Assembly: GCA_050253535.1 (NCBI GenBank)
Contig: JBFWIW010000099.1
Location: 1 to 5,962 of the forward strand
Length of the DNA stretch: 5,962 nt
Direction of reading: 5' to 3'
Origin: JBFWIW01 sp050253535
GTDB taxonomy: Bacteria; Bacillota; Clostridia; Oscillospirales; Oscillospiraceae
How positions within the stretch are numbered: the stretch's first letter is position 1; each line of letters begins with the position of its first letter. The notes under the pieces were generated by a model that searched no databases, was not told the origin of the DNA, and saw only the letters and a list, made by a program, of their open reading frames with translations. Positions 5,420 through 5,962 of this stretch are shown here, piece after piece. Made by a program: the position numbers and the translations under genes.

Positions 5420-5448
5420 ATGATACCTCAAGTTTCGCGCAATGTAAA
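5420..5448 (-). promoter_or_regulatory. Candidate leftward promoter of the VOC-Ldh_2 unit
   Basis: Read leftward, TTTACA (5448-5443) precedes TATCAT (5425-5420) by 17 bases. An overlapping alternative is TTGCGC (5442-5437) with TAATAT (5419-5414), also at 17 bases. Either would give a leader of about 145 bases that includes the 5361-5399 hairpin. The region is AT-rich, so chance matches are likely. Confidence 0.4.
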
Positions 5449-5456
5449 TAATAAAT

Positions 5457-5485
5457 TTGACTAAAATCGACATAATTTTTTATTA
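5457..5485 (+). promoter_or_regulatory. Candidate rightward promoter upstream of the lipoprotein gene
   Basis: TTGACT (5457-5462) is 17 bases before TTATTA (5480-5485), a moderate match. A second candidate is the perfect TATAAT at 5540-5545, which lacks a good -35 at standard spacing. I cannot decide between them, and either leaves a long leader before ATG 5667. Confidence 0.35.
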
Positions 5486-5666
5486 AATAAAATTTCATCG
5501 GCGCGTCTTTACATTCGTGCAGAGATGTCGCCATTTTTGTATAATATCATGCCAAAAAGCGACACCGGCCTATTTTAACTGGACGTTCTGAGATATTTTG
5601 GAACTTTTCATATTCCTGCAGCGTCGTATTAGTACAAATTCATTTTTTCGAAACGAGGTAAAAAAT

Positions 5667-5962
5667 ATGAGAAAAGGTTTTTTTCGAAGCTTCGCAATAA
5701 TGCTTTCCTTCTGCCTTATCGTCGGCCTTTTTTCCGGGTGCGGCAAATACGTTATTGAGGGTATAGGCGGCGTGGCAGCCCAGGCGGCGGACATTTCCGA
5801 TGACGGCACTTCCGAAGACGGCAGCAGCGCCCTCTCTCCCGCACCCGAGCTCCTGTCTCTGCAATCGTACGATGATGTATATGACGTTATAGCCTCGGCT
5901 GTCAATACTTCCTATGGTGAGGTACGAGGTGTGTTTGCAACGGACACGATGGCGGTCTCGGA
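5667..5962 (+). CDS. N-terminal part of a secreted lipoprotein (runs off the window)
   Basis: ATG 5667 follows GAGG (5655-5658) by eight bases and the frame stays open for 98 codons to the window end. The first 24 residues form a lipoprotein signal peptide: basic MRKGFFR, a hydrophobic core AIMLSFCLIVGLF, then the lipobox LFSGC with Cys25 as the predicted lipidated residue. The mature protein should be anchored on the outer face of the cytoplasmic membrane. A linker rich in Ala, Ser, Asp and Gly (about 36-62) is followed by SLQSYDDVYDVIASAV at 66-81. That entry into the folded domain resembles the start of Firmicutes lipoproteins with a C-terminal secreted beta-propeller domain, but too little is present to claim this. 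No functional link to the leftward genes is evident. Confidence 0.85.
   Translation, partial: MRKGFFRSFAIMLSFCLIVGLFSGCGKYVIEGIGGVAAQAADISDDGTSEDGSSALSPAPELLSLQSYDDVYDVIASAVNTSYGEVRGVFATDTMAVS

Larger units (their letters stand above)
5269..5666. other. AT-rich divergent intergenic region, no gene seen
   Basis: These 398 bases separate the leftward VOC gene from the rightward lipoprotein gene. I find no convincing coding sequence or RNA gene: an open frame on the + strand through 5011-5397 has no ribosome site and mostly overlaps the VOC gene. It holds a 12-bp inverted repeat (5361-5399) and promoter candidates in both directions, listed separately. Base composition shifts sharply to AT-rich around 5340-5500. 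Confidence 0.7.

Overview
The window looks like part of a chromosome from an anaerobic, probably Gram-positive (Clostridia-like) bacterium. This rests on a tungsten/molybdenum aldehyde:ferredoxin oxidoreductase, AG-rich Shine-Dalgarno sites, AT-rich intergenic DNA carrying sigma-A-type promoters and strong intrinsic terminators, and an N-terminal lipoprotein. The taxonomic call is inference; no rRNA or other marker gene is present.

Left part (1-1592, rightward). The C-terminal 342 residues of an aldehyde ferredoxin oxidoreductase (AOR) enter from the left edge and end at a near-perfect terminator. A separate promoter then drives two small tandem paralogues of the MoaD/ThiS ubiquitin-like sulfur-carrier type. 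The second ends in Gly-Gly-Gly, as a working sulfur carrier should; the first ends in Phe-Ile-Gly and lacks the diglycine. AOR enzymes need a dithiolene pterin cofactor whose sulfur comes from such carriers, so the neighbourhood makes functional sense.

Middle (1593-2599). A leftward gene of unknown function (222 aa, with a faint PD-(D/E)xK-like N-terminal motif) converges on the carrier pair. Its 3' end lies in a nested inverted-repeat structure, followed by a bidirectional terminator. Upstream of it, a divergent promoter region contains two operator-like dyads.

Right-middle (2600-5268). A D-2-hydroxyacid dehydrogenase (rightward) converges, over a shared bidirectional terminator, on a leftward two-gene unit that encodes a VOC/glyoxalase-fold protein followed by an Ldh_2-family 2-hydroxyacid (malate/L-lactate-like) dehydrogenase. 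Two unrelated NAD(P)-dependent 2-hydroxyacid dehydrogenase families face each other next to an epimerase/lyase-like VOC protein and an aldehyde-oxidising enzyme. This suggests a local cluster for 2-hydroxy/2-oxo acid and aldehyde metabolism, but the substrate cannot be read from sequence.

Right edge (5269-5962). An AT-rich divergent intergenic region of about 400 bp carries a 12-bp inverted repeat and promoter candidates in both directions. After it, a rightward lipoprotein gene begins and runs off the window. I see no rRNA, tRNA, CRISPR array, transposase or integrase. I found no clearly new system; the most distinctive items are the unequal sulfur-carrier pair and the structured 3' region of the unknown gene.
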